From NCBI GenBank assembly GCA_905612465.1, contig CAJQSC010000013.1:1-60228 (forward strand): DNA of 60,228 nt, in the 5' to 3' direction. The DNA comes from an uncultured Candidatus Pelagibacter sp. GTDB lineage: Bacteria > Pseudomonadota > Alphaproteobacteria > Pelagibacterales > Pelagibacteraceae. Of the stretch, positions 30,314-40,524 are shown in pieces (positions within the stretch are counted from its first letter, which is position 1; each line of letters opens with the position of its first letter). Made by a program: the position numbers and the translations under genes. Under the pieces are notes generated by a model. That model was not told the origin of the DNA and did not search any database. It worked only from the letters and a program-made list of their open reading frames with translations.

Positions 30314-30897
30314 CCTCAATATCAGCTCTAAAAAATGTTCATATTAAAGGTCTTTTTGGTGATTATGAGAATAAAAACGAAAAAGATTTATTAAAGATAT
30401 CAGAAAATAAAGATTTATTAATCATTCAAATAGTTCAATATAAAAATTCTTCAACTTCGTTAGATAGTTTAAAAATTGACGACTTAAACTTAAAGAATGA
30501 AGTTATTAGTGTAATGAATAATGATGATACAAGAATTTTGTGGAATGGACCAAATAACTGGCTTTTAGTTTCAAATAAAAAAAATCTTTTAAAAGAAATT
30601 GTTGAAAAGTTTGATGCAAATAATTTTTCAATTACTAATTTATCTCATTCAAGAGCAATAATTGAGCTAGATGGTGAAAATGCAAAAGAAGTACTAAAAA
30701 AAGGATGTCCTTATAATTTTAATGAATTAAAAAAAGATAACAGCTTAAATTCAACTTTTAATGGGATGTCAGTTACAATTGATGTGCTAAATGATAATCC
30801 ACAAAAGATAAGAATATTTACATTAAGAAGTTTTGGTGAATCTTTATACCACTCAATTACAGACAGTTGTTTAGAGTTTGGTTACAAAAGTATTTAA
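30310..30897 (+). CDS. soxG: Sarcosine oxidase gamma-type subunit / N-methylglutamate dehydrogenase subunit
   Basis: 195 aa; overlaps soxA stop by 4 nt; position and SoxG-like fold pattern ([24 protein letters not shown]). Confidence 0.82.
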   Translation: MTSISALKNVHIKGLFGDYENKNEKDLLKISENKDLLIIQIVQYKNSSTSLDSLKIDDLNLKNEVISVMNNDDTRILWNGPNNWLLVSNKKNLLKEIVEKFDANNFSITNLSHSRAIIELDGENAKEVLKKGCPYNFNELKKDNSLNSTFNGMSVTIDVLNDNPQKIRIFTLRSFGESLYHSITDSCLEFGYKSI

Positions 30898-31781
30898 ACT
30901 TTATTTTTTCTTGTAGCAATATAAACACCAAAAGTAGCTACAGCAAAACCAACTAAATCTAAATTAGTTAACACTTCATTTAAAAATAACCAAGCCATTA
31001 CTGCTGTAGTTGGGGGTATTAAAAAAAATATAGACACTGTTTTGCTTGCAGAGTTATTCTTAATTAAAAACATTAATATTGTAAATGCACCAAATGACAC
31101 CAAAAATATTTGATGACTCATAGCTATCAAAAAAGTGGAAGTAAAATTAATATAAGGATCTGTGAAAATAATAATAATTATTATATGGAAAAGACAACCA
31201 CCTATAGCTTGATACATATTACTTACAGACAAAGGTAAGTCGTTACCTATTTTTTTTTGCCACAAAGTAGAAGCGGTGATTGCTAATAATGCTATAAAAG
31301 AAGCTATAACCCCAACAACAGGAAGGCTTGTGCCAATATCAAAACCTAAAACTAATGTTGCACCAAAAAAACCAAGCATTACCCCAATCCATTGCTTGAA
31401 AGAAACTTTTTCACCTAAAAACCTACCTGCCAGAGCATTAGTTAGTATGGGCTGCAAAGTTACAATCAAAGCTGCAATGCCAGTAGGCATCCCAATTGAA
31501 ACTGAATAAAAGACACCACCTAGATAAATTCCATGAAATAAAACACCACTAATAATTGATTGAAGTAAATTTTTAGTATTTGTTAAAATTTTTTGTTTTG
31601 TAAAAACTGCAAAGATAAAGAAACCTAGCGCTACAAAAAAAAACCTGAATGCCAATGCAGCAAAAGGATCACTATTATCTATGATGGGTTTTGTAGTAAC
31701 AAAGGCTGATGACCACAAAATTATAAAGATTAATGGAAAAATTCTAATCATAGTGCACTTATAAGTTAAAAATTTAATCAA
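30894..31781 (-). CDS. EamA/DMT-family exporter
   Basis: 295 aa, about 10 TM segments; [15 protein letters not shown] start. Confidence 0.85.
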   Translation of the reverse strand: MIKFLTYKCTMIRIFPLIFIILWSSAFVTTKPIIDNSDPFAALAFRFFFVALGFFIFAVFTKQKILTNTKNLLQSIISGVLFHGIYLGGVFYSVSIGMPTGIAALIVTLQPILTNALAGRFLGEKVSFKQWIGVMLGFFGATLVLGFDIGTSLPVVGVIASFIALLAITASTLWQKKIGNDLPLSVSNMYQAIGGCLFHIIIIIIFTDPYINFTSTFLIAMSHQIFLVSFGAFTILMFLIKNNSASKTVSIFFLIPPTTAVMAWLFLNEVLTNLDLVGFAVATFGVYIATRKNKV

Positions 31782-31860
31782 TATTAGCTATAAATGACCA
31801 TTTTGGCTATATTCGACCTTGAGTTGTTTCAACAAATACGTAGGATAAATAAGGGAATTA

Positions 31861-32172
31861 ATGATTTTAAAAAAAATAATTATAGGATTATTTGTTGGAT
31901 GTTTTCTTAATGGATGCATACAAAGTTCTGCTATTTTAGGGCCAGCATACACATTGGCAAACACTGGAAATGTCTTTCAAGCAGGTCTCTCTTATGGATC
32001 TGGTAAAGCTTTGCAGAAAATAACAGGAAAAACTCCAACTGAAAATTTTAAAAGTCTCTTAGATAAAAAAAATATTAAAGTTAAAGAAGAAGAAAATTAT
32101 GATGAATTCTTTGTGTTAGTTAAAAGTCAAATTGAAAAAAAAAGTAAAATTTTAAATTTAGCTAATCAGTGA
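31861..32172 (+). CDS. Small lipoprotein
   Basis: 103 aa; lipobox-like FLNGC after signal peptide. Confidence 0.65.
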   Translation: MILKKIIIGLFVGCFLNGCIQSSAILGPAYTLANTGNVFQAGLSYGSGKALQKITGKTPTENFKSLLDKKNIKVKEEENYDEFFVLVKSQIEKKSKILNLANQ

Positions 32173-32602
32173 TATTTAGCAAAAGTTGCTCTGATTGATC
32201 TGTTTCTTTACACCAGAGCTCATAACTCTCACACATTCTCCATAAAAAATCAAAAGCACGTTGTGAAATTTCAAGAGGGAAAGAACTTTTTGCATAATAT
32301 AGTTCTGGATATTTTATTAGTTGTTTTACAGTGGCATCCTTTTGTACATGTAAAAGTTTAATTGTTTCATCAGGTATTTTTTCTCCACTATCTTTGTCAA
32401 TAAATTTGTTATTTTCTAAGTCTTTAAACCAAGCATTATGAAATTTACCACTACTTATTTCTTCATAAATTTTTGTTCCAATAAAGCCTTCAATTGCATC
32501 TATATTAGAAATATCTAAATTATTTTTTTTAATATCTGCTATATTTTTATAAATGACTTCAGCTAAATATATAACATAAGGTTTTTTCTTATCTATTTTC
32601 AT
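32162..32602 (-). CDS. Conserved hypothetical protein
   Basis: 146 aa; start overlaps stop of the racemase gene. Confidence 0.65.
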   Translation of the reverse strand: MKIDKKKPYVIYLAEVIYKNIADIKKNNLDISNIDAIEGFIGTKIYEEISSGKFHNAWFKDLENNKFIDKDSGEKIPDETIKLLHVQKDATVKQLIKYPELYYAKSSFPLEISQRAFDFLWRMCESYELWCKETDQSEQLLLNITD

Positions 32603-33351
32603 TACTTCGTTAAATATTTTTTCATAGAAATACTGGCTAGCATCAAGTTAGGATCTAGAAAAACCCTAGATAGTTTAATTTTCTGGAAAGATTTGAAAGC
32701 AAAAATTGCTATGGGTAATTCAGTACATCCAAGTATTATTTTTTTGCATTTCATTTTTATTAAATGATTAACTGCTGGTTTTATAGCTTTTTCTGCTTCT
32801 TTAATTTTACCCATTTTCACAAACTGTATAGCTTTGTTGACACTTTTAATTTGCAAGTTATCGCTAGGTTTAATTAATGTAAAATTTTTATCAAAAAATT
32901 TATTATATATTCCAGTTTTTAAAGTCCCTTCTGTTGCTAAAAGCCCTATCTTTGAATTTTTTTTACAATTTTTTTTTGTATAATTAAAAACTTCTTTAGG
33001 CATGTTAACTATTGGAATACTAATTTTTTTTACAAGGTCATCATACCAATAGTGTGCTGTATTACACGGAATAACAATAAACCTACAACCGCTTGCTTGT
33101 AAAGACTTACATCCAGCAATTAAACTCTTTAAAACTTTGTTATATTTTTTTATATTATTAGGTTTACCTAATTTATCAGAAGATGATTTAGCATGAATAC
33201 TAATTGATTCTGGTCTTCCTGGGATATCTGATTTATTGTATAGAATAAAAAGAGGGTATTCTTGATCTATTTTACCTCTATTAATCATAGCAAGTTTATT
33301 GCAAAAATCTAAACCTGCCTGAGTTCCCATTCCACCTAAGATGCCGATCAT
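32602..33351 (-). CDS. Aspartate/glutamate racemase family protein
   Basis: 249 aa; GILGGMGTQAGLDF, FIVIPCNTAHYWYDDL, IILGCTELPIAI. Confidence 0.9.
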   Translation of the reverse strand: MIGILGGMGTQAGLDFCNKLAMINRGKIDQEYPLFILYNKSDIPGRPESISIHAKSSSDKLGKPNNIKKYNKVLKSLIAGCKSLQASGCRFIVIPCNTAHYWYDDLVKKISIPIVNMPKEVFNYTKKNCKKNSKIGLLATEGTLKTGIYNKFFDKNFTLIKPSDNLQIKSVNKAIQFVKMGKIKEAEKAIKPAVNHLIKMKCKKIILGCTELPIAIFAFKSFQKIKLSRVFLDPNLMLASISMKKYLTK

Positions 33352-33375
33352 AATATAGTTTTGAAAATAATTTAA

Positions 33376-33723
33376 TTAGATTGATTTATTAATTCCTCTC
33401 ATAAAAACTAGAACCAAGCAACCATTTATTGTGTGGGAGGAGTGTTTTGACCCTGGCTCAAAAGATATAAAATCACCTTTCTTAAAAATTTTACCATCAG
33501 GATCAATTAATTCCCCATCCAACATCAAAAATTCTTCAAACCCAGTGTGCTCATGAGATAAGCTCTTTGCACCTGGTTCCATCTTAAGAACATATGTTCC
33601 TTGACCACCATTTTCCTTATTATAGCTTATTTTATGCCAACTCATACCATGCACAACAACACCGTAGTTATCAAAAGGCTCAAACTTAAGATTATTAAAG
33701 TCTATTATTTGTCTTTTTTCCAT
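33376..33723 (-). CDS. Cupin-domain protein
   Basis: 115 aa; LSHEHTGFEEFLMLDGELIDPDGKIFKKGDFISFEPGSKHSSH. Confidence 0.85.
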   Translation of the reverse strand: MEKRQIIDFNNLKFEPFDNYGVVVHGMSWHKISYNKENGGQGTYVLKMEPGAKSLSHEHTGFEEFLMLDGELIDPDGKIFKKGDFISFEPGSKHSSHTINGCLVLVFMRGINKSI

Positions 33724-33765
33724 AATCTATAATAATTATAATTTTAAGCATTATGCAATATCTTT

Positions 33766-34689
33766 ATGATAAATATAAGGCATATGGAAAAATTTTTGGT
33801 AACAATCATTCTCAGTTTACTACTATCCAACCATTCATTTGCAGACAAAAATTTTGATAAAGATTTAAAAAAAGTATCAAAAGATAATGGTTTAATTGAG
33901 AATAATGGAAAAATTTATTCTATTGATAATATTTCTGACAAAAAAAATACTATTTTAGTCATCTATTCCCATGGCTCTGATGTGGATCAAAAAATAGATA
34001 AATGTCTTAGTGAGCATAATAGTGTTCCTAAGGTAATACGTAATCTTCATAATCAAAAAATTAAAAACTTTACTATAGTAATTTATCGTCTTTGTTCTGG
34101 TGTAAAAGGGTGGTCAGATAAAGAACAAACTAAAATGTGGAAAGCTCATAAGAAATTAGGAAATTTAGATTTAAAAATTAAAGACAAAAATGGAACTATA
34201 TTAATTAGTAAACAAAAACAAAATAGAAAAAGAAAAATTATTAAAGATAAAGTCGAAAGCCTAAGGGCAAAAGGATTTGAAAATATAGTTTTAGCCGGTC
34301 ATTCTTCTGGAGGCTGGCAATCAATTAAGTTGAAAGTAGAATTTTCTAATTTAATCCAAGGAGTAATAGGACTTCATCCTGGTGCGGGAGGCACAGTTCA
34401 AAATAGGGAAGATTGGCCTTGGTGGACCAATGTAAGGTATTATGGTTTTGCTAAAGATTTGTCCAAATTAAATGCTTTAATAATTACCCATGATAAAGAT
34501 ATTTTTAATAGTCCAGAGGATTATTCTATGTTTAGAAACCTTAGCACAGTTAAATTTGTTAACCTCACATATTCAAAATGTAAAAAGAAAGCTGCTCTTG
34601 GAGGTTATCACGGATTAGCATTAACTGAATGCTTCGCAGGCGATCCTAAAAGTAAAGATGTAATAAAATATCTCGAAAATATTTTTTAA
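33766..34689 (+). CDS. Exported alpha/beta-hydrolase-like protein
   Basis: 307 aa; signal peptide; IVLAGHSSGGWQS nucleophile-elbow-like motif; C-terminal YHGLALTEC. Confidence 0.65.
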   Translation: MINIRHMEKFLVTIILSLLLSNHSFADKNFDKDLKKVSKDNGLIENNGKIYSIDNISDKKNTILVIYSHGSDVDQKIDKCLSEHNSVPKVIRNLHNQKIKNFTIVIYRLCSGVKGWSDKEQTKMWKAHKKLGNLDLKIKDKNGTILISKQKQNRKRKIIKDKVESLRAKGFENIVLAGHSSGGWQSIKLKVEFSNLIQGVIGLHPGAGGTVQNREDWPWWTNVRYYGFAKDLSKLNALIITHDKDIFNSPEDYSMFRNLSTVKFVNLTYSKCKKKAALGGYHGLALTECFAGDPKSKDVIKYLENIF

Positions 34690-34821
34690 TTAAAAGAAGT
34701 TTAGTTAATAAATATTTAAAATGAAATTTGGAGGGACTAATTGGTATTGGCTGAAATATTTAGCTAAATAATTAAAAAATTAATTTAATTAAAAAATCGC
34801 AGCCAATAGAAAGTGTGAATA

Positions 34822-35028
34822 TTATGCAGTTTTTAAGTTTACCGCTGAAGGACCTTTTGGACCATCTTCAACTTCAAAAGTCAAAGCTTGACCTTCATCT
34901 AAACCATTCATGCCAGCATCTCTTACAGCTGAAACGTGAACGAATACATCTTTTTCTTTATCTTCTCTTTCAATAAAACCAAAACCTTTAGTTGGATTGA
35001 ACCATTTTACTTTTCCTTGTAGACTCAT
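34822..35028 (-). CDS. cspA: Cold shock protein
   Basis: 68 aa; [31 protein letters not shown]. Confidence 0.97.
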   Translation of the reverse strand: MSLQGKVKWFNPTKGFGFIEREDKEKDVFVHVSAVRDAGMNGLDEGQALTFEVEDGPKGPSAVNLKTA

Positions 35029-35145
35029 ATTTATCTTCTTACTTATTGTTGTGTTACTTTTATTACTTATAATTAAGCAATAGGGCCTTGTTTAGATTAA
35101 TTGAGGTTTTGTCAACTAATTTTACAGTATTAAGTGATTAATGGT

Positions 35146-35613
35146 CTATTTGTTGTTAACTAGCATAGTCATATAAATAGAGTTAATATCAATTTTATAA
35201 TGAGAAAAGGGCTCACAATGCTCAAAACCACTCTTAATAAATAATTTTCTAGCATTTAGAAAGAAATCACCTGCTCCAGTTTCTAAACTTAACCTTTCAA
35301 TATTAAGCTTTTTAGCTTCATTAATTAAATGAATTATAACTTTTGAGCCATTTCCCTTATTTCTAAAATTATCACCAACCCTTATTGATTTAAATTCACC
35401 ATGTTTTTTATCTAAAAACTTTAATGCACCACAACCCATGAGATCTTCTCCTTCCCATAAACTCCAGAATTTAATAGAGGAATCTTTTAAGCCAGCTATG
35501 TCAAGAACATGAGCACTACCTTCAGGGGAAACAGACCTTAATTCAATAAAATGATTGATAAGAAGTTCATTAACTTTGCGATTATCAAAATTACCTTCTA
35601 TTGATTTTAACAT
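35146..35613 (-). CDS. GNAT-family N-acetyltransferase
   Basis: 155 aa; SIRVGDNFRNKGNGSKVIIHLINEAKK acetyl-CoA motif. Confidence 0.9.
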   Translation of the reverse strand: MLKSIEGNFDNRKVNELLINHFIELRSVSPEGSAHVLDIAGLKDSSIKFWSLWEGEDLMGCGALKFLDKKHGEFKSIRVGDNFRNKGNGSKVIIHLINEAKKLNIERLSLETGAGDFFLNARKLFIKSGFEHCEPFSHYKIDINSIYMTMLVNNK

Positions 35614-35624
35614 CTTTGTAATAT

Positions 35625-36671
35625 TTAATTAAGGAGGGTTGTTAAATGTCCCATTTTCCTTTTTTGTTTGATTTCTTTTTTTAGATAATCAAAAAAAAAT
35701 TCATTTTCACCATACTCTTTATTTCTAAAATTTATAATTTGGTCACCGATAATGTTTGTCATTTTTGCATTCGATATCTTTTTAAGTGGTATTTGTTCTA
35801 ATTTACAAACAGCTCTCACATGATTCTCAAATTGACTAACATTGTATGCATTAATTGTTAAATGTCCTGAGTTATGAACTCTTGGTGCAATTTCGTTTAC
35901 ATAAAGATTATCATTTCTGTCAATAAAAAATTCGATGCATAAGGTTCCAATATATTTTAATTCTTCTGAAATTTGAGTTGCCCATAGTTTTGATTGTTCT
36001 AAAATTTTATCATTTATCTCAGCTGGAATTTTAGAATTCTTTAGAATTTGATCTTCATGAATATTTTCAATAGGTTCATAAATTTCATATTTTTGATCAC
36101 TAAAACGAGTAATAATTATTGAGATTTCTTTTTTTAATTTAACTAATTTTTCTAAAATATAACCTTTTGAATAATCTATATTAATTGAATCTAAGCTCTC
36201 CAAACTTTTAATAGGGTGCTGTCCCTTTCCATCATATCCTAAAGTGACAGTCTTAAGTAAACCAGGTAATAAATCCTCTACAGAATTCATTTCAGATTTT
36301 TTTTCGATAGAAACATACCTTGTTGTTCTTATATTTAAATTATTGATAAAATCTTTTTCAGCTAATCTATGTTGAATTATTCTATTTACAGAAGGCTTAG
36401 GTAAAACTGGCTTTATTTTATTAATTTTGTGTAATGTTTCATAGGGGATATTTTCAAATTCATACGTAATAATGTCTACCTTATCTACAAACTCCTTAAT
36501 CTTATTTTGATCATTATATTGTCCATAAATAAATTCATTAGAAAAATTTTGTGCTGGTGCATCAATATCGTCACAAAAAATAACAGTTTTAATTTCTAAT
36601 TTACTTGCTGCAATAGCAAGCATACTACCTAACTGACCACCACCGATAATTCCTAGAATTGGTTTAAACAT
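35625..36671 (-). CDS. purK: 5-(carboxyamino)imidazole ribonucleotide synthase
   Basis: 348 aa ATP-grasp; GIIGGGQLGSMLA, EIAPRVHNSGHLTI. Confidence 0.96.
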   Translation of the reverse strand: MFKPILGIIGGGQLGSMLAIAASKLEIKTVIFCDDIDAPAQNFSNEFIYGQYNDQNKIKEFVDKVDIITYEFENIPYETLHKINKIKPVLPKPSVNRIIQHRLAEKDFINNLNIRTTRYVSIEKKSEMNSVEDLLPGLLKTVTLGYDGKGQHPIKSLESLDSINIDYSKGYILEKLVKLKKEISIIITRFSDQKYEIYEPIENIHEDQILKNSKIPAEINDKILEQSKLWATQISEELKYIGTLCIEFFIDRNDNLYVNEIAPRVHNSGHLTINAYNVSQFENHVRAVCKLEQIPLKKISNAKMTNIIGDQIINFRNKEYGENEFFFDYLKKEIKQKRKMGHLTTLLN

Positions 36672-36680
36672 ATTTAAAAA

Positions 36681-37172
36681 CTATTTTGGTTTTTTTTTAA
36701 CAGATTTACTTTGACTTTGACGCCACTGATTTAATTTTTTTTTGACTGATGTATCGGTAATACCAATAATAGAAGCAGCCAGCAAAGCTGCATTAATTGC
36801 GCCATCTTCTCCGATAGCTAATGTTCCGACAGGTATGCCTTTTGGCATTTGTGCAATTGATAAAAGACTATCAAGCCCTTTAAGTTTCTTACTTTCAATT
36901 GGAACACCCAGTACTGGTAAAGAGGTAAGGGCTGAGATCATACCTGGTAAATGTGCAGATCCTCCAGCACCAGCAATGATAACGTCAATATTGTTCTTTT
37001 CAGCGTCTTTAGCATATTGATACATTCGATCTGGTGTTCTATGTGCTGATATAATTTTTGTTTCAAATTTTATATCTAATTTTTTAAGCACTTTTTCGCA
37101 AAATGTCATAGTTTTGAAGTCAGACTGGCTGCCCATCACAATCGATACTTTTTTAGATTTATTTTTGGTCAT
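36681..37172 (-). CDS. purE: 5-(carboxyamino)imidazole ribonucleotide mutase
   Basis: 163 aa; VSIVMGSQSDFKTM, SAHRTPDRM, AGAGGSAHLPGM. Confidence 0.97.
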   Translation of the reverse strand: MTKNKSKKVSIVMGSQSDFKTMTFCEKVLKKLDIKFETKIISAHRTPDRMYQYAKDAEKNNIDVIIAGAGGSAHLPGMISALTSLPVLGVPIESKKLKGLDSLLSIAQMPKGIPVGTLAIGEDGAINAALLAASIIGITDTSVKKKLNQWRQSQSKSVKKKPK

Positions 37173-37283
37173 TTGATAAAATTCTATTTTAACTTTAGTT
37201 GTTATTTCAAATTAAGCTTAAAATTTCAATAAAATTAATAGAAATTAGCCAACTTATTGATATTCTTTAAATCAAAAAAGATC

Positions 37284-38258
37284 ATGATAAATTTTAAAAT
37301 TGATAATTTACAATACTGCAACTGGTCTAGAGAGATCTTTGAGATAAATAGGCAAGCAGGACTTGATGCTATACATGTAACTATTGTTTACCACGAAGAC
37401 TTTGACGAACTAAAAACAGTAATAAAAATTTGGGAAAAAAATTTTTTAGATAATTCAGATTTAATTTTTCACGGTAAAAGTTTTAAAGATATTGAAAAGG
37501 CTAAATCTGAAAATAAAACTGCAGTATTTTTTGGGTTCCAAAATTGTTCACCTATAGAAGATGATATAGGATTAGTTGAAAAAGTTTATGATTTAGGGTG
37601 TAGATTTATGCAGCTTACTTATAATAACCAGTCTTTACTGGCAACAGGTTGCTATGAAAGTGTAGATAGTGGAGTTACTAATTTTGGTAGAGAAACAATT
37701 AAAGAAATGAATAGACTAGGTCTTGTAATAGACATGTCTCATTCAGCAGAAAAAAGTACAATTGATGCAATCGAGATAAGTGAAAAACCGATTGCAATAA
37801 CTCATGCAAACCCTTTATTTTGGCATCCAGCTAAGAGAAACAAATCAAACAAATTGTTAAAGATTTTGTCAGAGCATAAAGGAATGTTGGGTCTGTCTTT
37901 ATACCCTCATCATTTAAAAGATGGAACTGATTGTTCTTTAGAAAGTTTTTGTGAAATGACAGCAAAGACAGCTGAGATCATGGGAGTTGAAAAAATAGGA
38001 ATAGGTTCAGATCTTTGTCTAAACCAACCAGATACTATTGTTGAATGGATGAGAAATGGTACTTGGAGCAAAAGTAAAAATTATGGAGAAGGGTCAAAAA
38101 ACAAACCTGGTTTTCCAAAACAACCTGATTGGTTTTTAGATGCAAGAGGGTTTGAAAACTTAGAAGCAGGACTTAAAAAAGTTGGTTTTTCAGAAAGTGA
38201 AGTTAATGGAATTCTTGGAAACAACTGGTACAATTTTTACAAAGAAATGAACCAATGA
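37284..38258 (+). CDS. Membrane dipeptidase (peptidase M19)
   Basis: MINFKIDNLQ start; VIDMSHSAEKSTIDAIEIS, AITHANPLFWHPAKRNKS, IGIGSDL metal-site motifs. Confidence 0.9.
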   Translation: MINFKIDNLQYCNWSREIFEINRQAGLDAIHVTIVYHEDFDELKTVIKIWEKNFLDNSDLIFHGKSFKDIEKAKSENKTAVFFGFQNCSPIEDDIGLVEKVYDLGCRFMQLTYNNQSLLATGCYESVDSGVTNFGRETIKEMNRLGLVIDMSHSAEKSTIDAIEISEKPIAITHANPLFWHPAKRNKSNKLLKILSEHKGMLGLSLYPHHLKDGTDCSLESFCEMTAKTAEIMGVEKIGIGSDLCLNQPDTIVEWMRNGTWSKSKNYGEGSKNKPGFPKQPDWFLDARGFENLEAGLKKVGFSESEVNGILGNNWYNFYKEMNQ

Positions 38259-39907
38259 ATATTCCATTAAGAGATCCCAATGTAGTAATGAAACTATCAA
38301 GACTAGGGTCTTTTCATCAATCTAAACTTTCATTTTTAAGAAGTTTTTTAAAAGAGTTTAAAGACTGGGATTATAAAAGAGATTTATTTGAATTAAACGA
38401 ATATGGTTATGGGACTGCAGTTTATTCATTTAAGAAAAAAAATAGAGTTTATTCATTAATTTGTTTTGCAAATGAATTGGATGAAAATGAAAGATCAGAC
38501 AGAGTTATAGCTACTAAATGGGATGCAGCCTTTACACTATTTGATGGTGTTCCTTTAAAACAAGATATTGAAAGATTACAAAACGAAGTACCAAAACAAG
38601 AATTTGGCCGACTTTCATATAAAGAATTAACACTTTCAAGAGCTAATAAATCAGTTAGAGTTTTCAATCATGTAGTTGAATGTTTAAGCGAAGGCAAGCA
38701 GCCTGATAATGACTTAATAACTAGCGTTGGTTATTTATATAGAACTACAGCAGTTTATGGGTCAGGTAAATTCGGCTTAGCAGATAGATTTAGAATTAAA
38801 GATAGAGAAGAAATATATGGTCCTTTTAGATTGGAAATGATGTTGGTTTATTTAGTTAGGCAATTTACTTTTGATCAAGTTAATCACGTTGCAAGAAGCA
38901 AGAACCCAAAAAAAGCTATAAATCTTGATATAAATATTTGTAAAAGTTTAGGAATAGGAAATTCTACGGGTCTAGGAATGGCTCCATTTATTGTTAACCA
39001 TCCAACTCTTTTAAATAATTGGATTTCCGCAAGGGAGATTTCTTTAAAAAAAATAAGAGAGATAAAAACAATATCAGAGAAAGATAAAAACTTATTTTTA
39101 GAATGTTTAAAAAAATCGATAAAGAATATTACTTCGTGGAATACAGAAAGTGAGTACCAAATAAATAAAATTAGATCTTTATTAAAAGATCTTAATGAAT
39201 TTATTGTCTACTTAGATAGCGATTTTAGTTTTGAGCAAGATTACGCTTTTAATGAACTGTATCTACATTTAGAAAAAGAATATTGTGAGGAGTGTATTGA
39301 ATATGTCGTCTCGATGATGATGGAACCTTATGACGATATTACTTCACCCTTGATTAAAGAAATGAGTTCTGAAGAAGAAAAATATTTTAATATTCCAACT
39401 GAGAGAACTGTAGAAGACTTAAAGCTAATTTTAGAAAAAAAATATCCAGATATCTTAACTATAGATTTTACTAAAAATGAAAATAATTTAAATTTTTGGT
39501 TTATTTCAAAAAATAAAGAAGAGCCAAGACTAGCAAATAGATTTGATGAAGTGGGAGCTGAGTTAGAGCAACCTTTAGCAATAGCAAGAGACATTAAAAA
39601 ACTTTATGAATTGTTATCAGTTACTAAAAATAGCTGGACCATTGCTAAATTTTTATCAACCAATAATGAATTAAGACACGTTGTTAGAAGAGCATTTATA
39701 GTAGAGAAATTTCCTTATTCTGAAATACAAGATAATACCATTGGCCAAAAAATAATGCCTATTGATATGCTGAGATTAAAATTATCTTTTTTTGGAGCTT
39801 TAAAATTTGATCCACGTTCTGATAAATGGTTAAGAATATGCATGTTCCAAGGAGCACCCTTACCAGAGCAATTAAAAAACTATGATGAACATTGGGTTTA
39901 TAATTAA
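38255..39907 (+). CDS. Uncharacterised 550-aa protein in M19 operon
   Basis: 550 aa; 4-nt overlap with dipeptidase; no family recognised. Confidence 0.85.
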   Translation: MNIPLRDPNVVMKLSRLGSFHQSKLSFLRSFLKEFKDWDYKRDLFELNEYGYGTAVYSFKKKNRVYSLICFANELDENERSDRVIATKWDAAFTLFDGVPLKQDIERLQNEVPKQEFGRLSYKELTLSRANKSVRVFNHVVECLSEGKQPDNDLITSVGYLYRTTAVYGSGKFGLADRFRIKDREEIYGPFRLEMMLVYLVRQFTFDQVNHVARSKNPKKAINLDINICKSLGIGNSTGLGMAPFIVNHPTLLNNWISAREISLKKIREIKTISEKDKNLFLECLKKSIKNITSWNTESEYQINKIRSLLKDLNEFIVYLDSDFSFEQDYAFNELYLHLEKEYCEECIEYVVSMMMEPYDDITSPLIKEMSSEEEKYFNIPTERTVEDLKLILEKKYPDILTIDFTKNENNLNFWFISKNKEEPRLANRFDEVGAELEQPLAIARDIKKLYELLSVTKNSWTIAKFLSTNNELRHVVRRAFIVEKFPYSEIQDNTIGQKIMPIDMLRLKLSFFGALKFDPRSDKWLRICMFQGAPLPEQLKNYDEHWVYN

Positions 39908-39912
39908 TCAAC

Positions 39913-40524
39913 ATGAGATCATTAAGTGAAATAGATACAGTTTCTAAACGATCGAGCAGGGCTGCTGGATATTCATGGGGTATTGCAGAAGAGATTGGAA
40001 AAAATATAAGACTACTTGAGATTTTTAGCCTACCTGGAATTAAAAACTTAAATAGTTTTTTTAAGAAAAAAAAAGAATTAAGTTTAGAGAATATCAGCAT
40101 CATAAAACAAGACAATGAGGCCAATAAAAATGAATATTGTCCAATAATTGCAGGGGTAAATTTTTTAGATCAGATTAAAACTTTAGAAACTTTAAATGAG
40201 ATAACGTTTAAGAAAGTCTCATATCCATTACTTTTCCTACCATTTGTAAGTAGGGCAGCCGAGGTAATTGGTAAAAGAATTTTCTTAAAAATAGATGATA
40301 GGGAATTTTTATTAAACTTTAATAACAATATTTATTCTAATCACGCTAAAAACGAAATCATCGAGTCTGCTGAAAATATTTATTTAAAAGTTTTAGAAAA
40401 TAGAGACACGTTTGAAGAAAAAGAATGGAACGAACTCTATAAGCTTTCAGAAGAAACTTTTGTTGAGGAAAATGAAAGCCTAAAACAAGGTGGAGCAGGA
40501 GCTGGTCTTACTGATAATGACTAA
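39913..40524 (+). CDS. DUF3726-like protein with GGAGAGLTDND C-terminus
   Basis: 203 aa; N-terminus SLSEIDTVSKRSSRAAGYSWGIAEEIGKNIRLLE resembles DUF3726 (from memory). Confidence 0.75.
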   Translation: MRSLSEIDTVSKRSSRAAGYSWGIAEEIGKNIRLLEIFSLPGIKNLNSFFKKKKELSLENISIIKQDNEANKNEYCPIIAGVNFLDQIKTLETLNEITFKKVSYPLLFLPFVSRAAEVIGKRIFLKIDDREFLLNFNNNIYSNHAKNEIIESAENIYLKVLENRDTFEEKEWNELYKLSEETFVEENESLKQGGAGAGLTDND

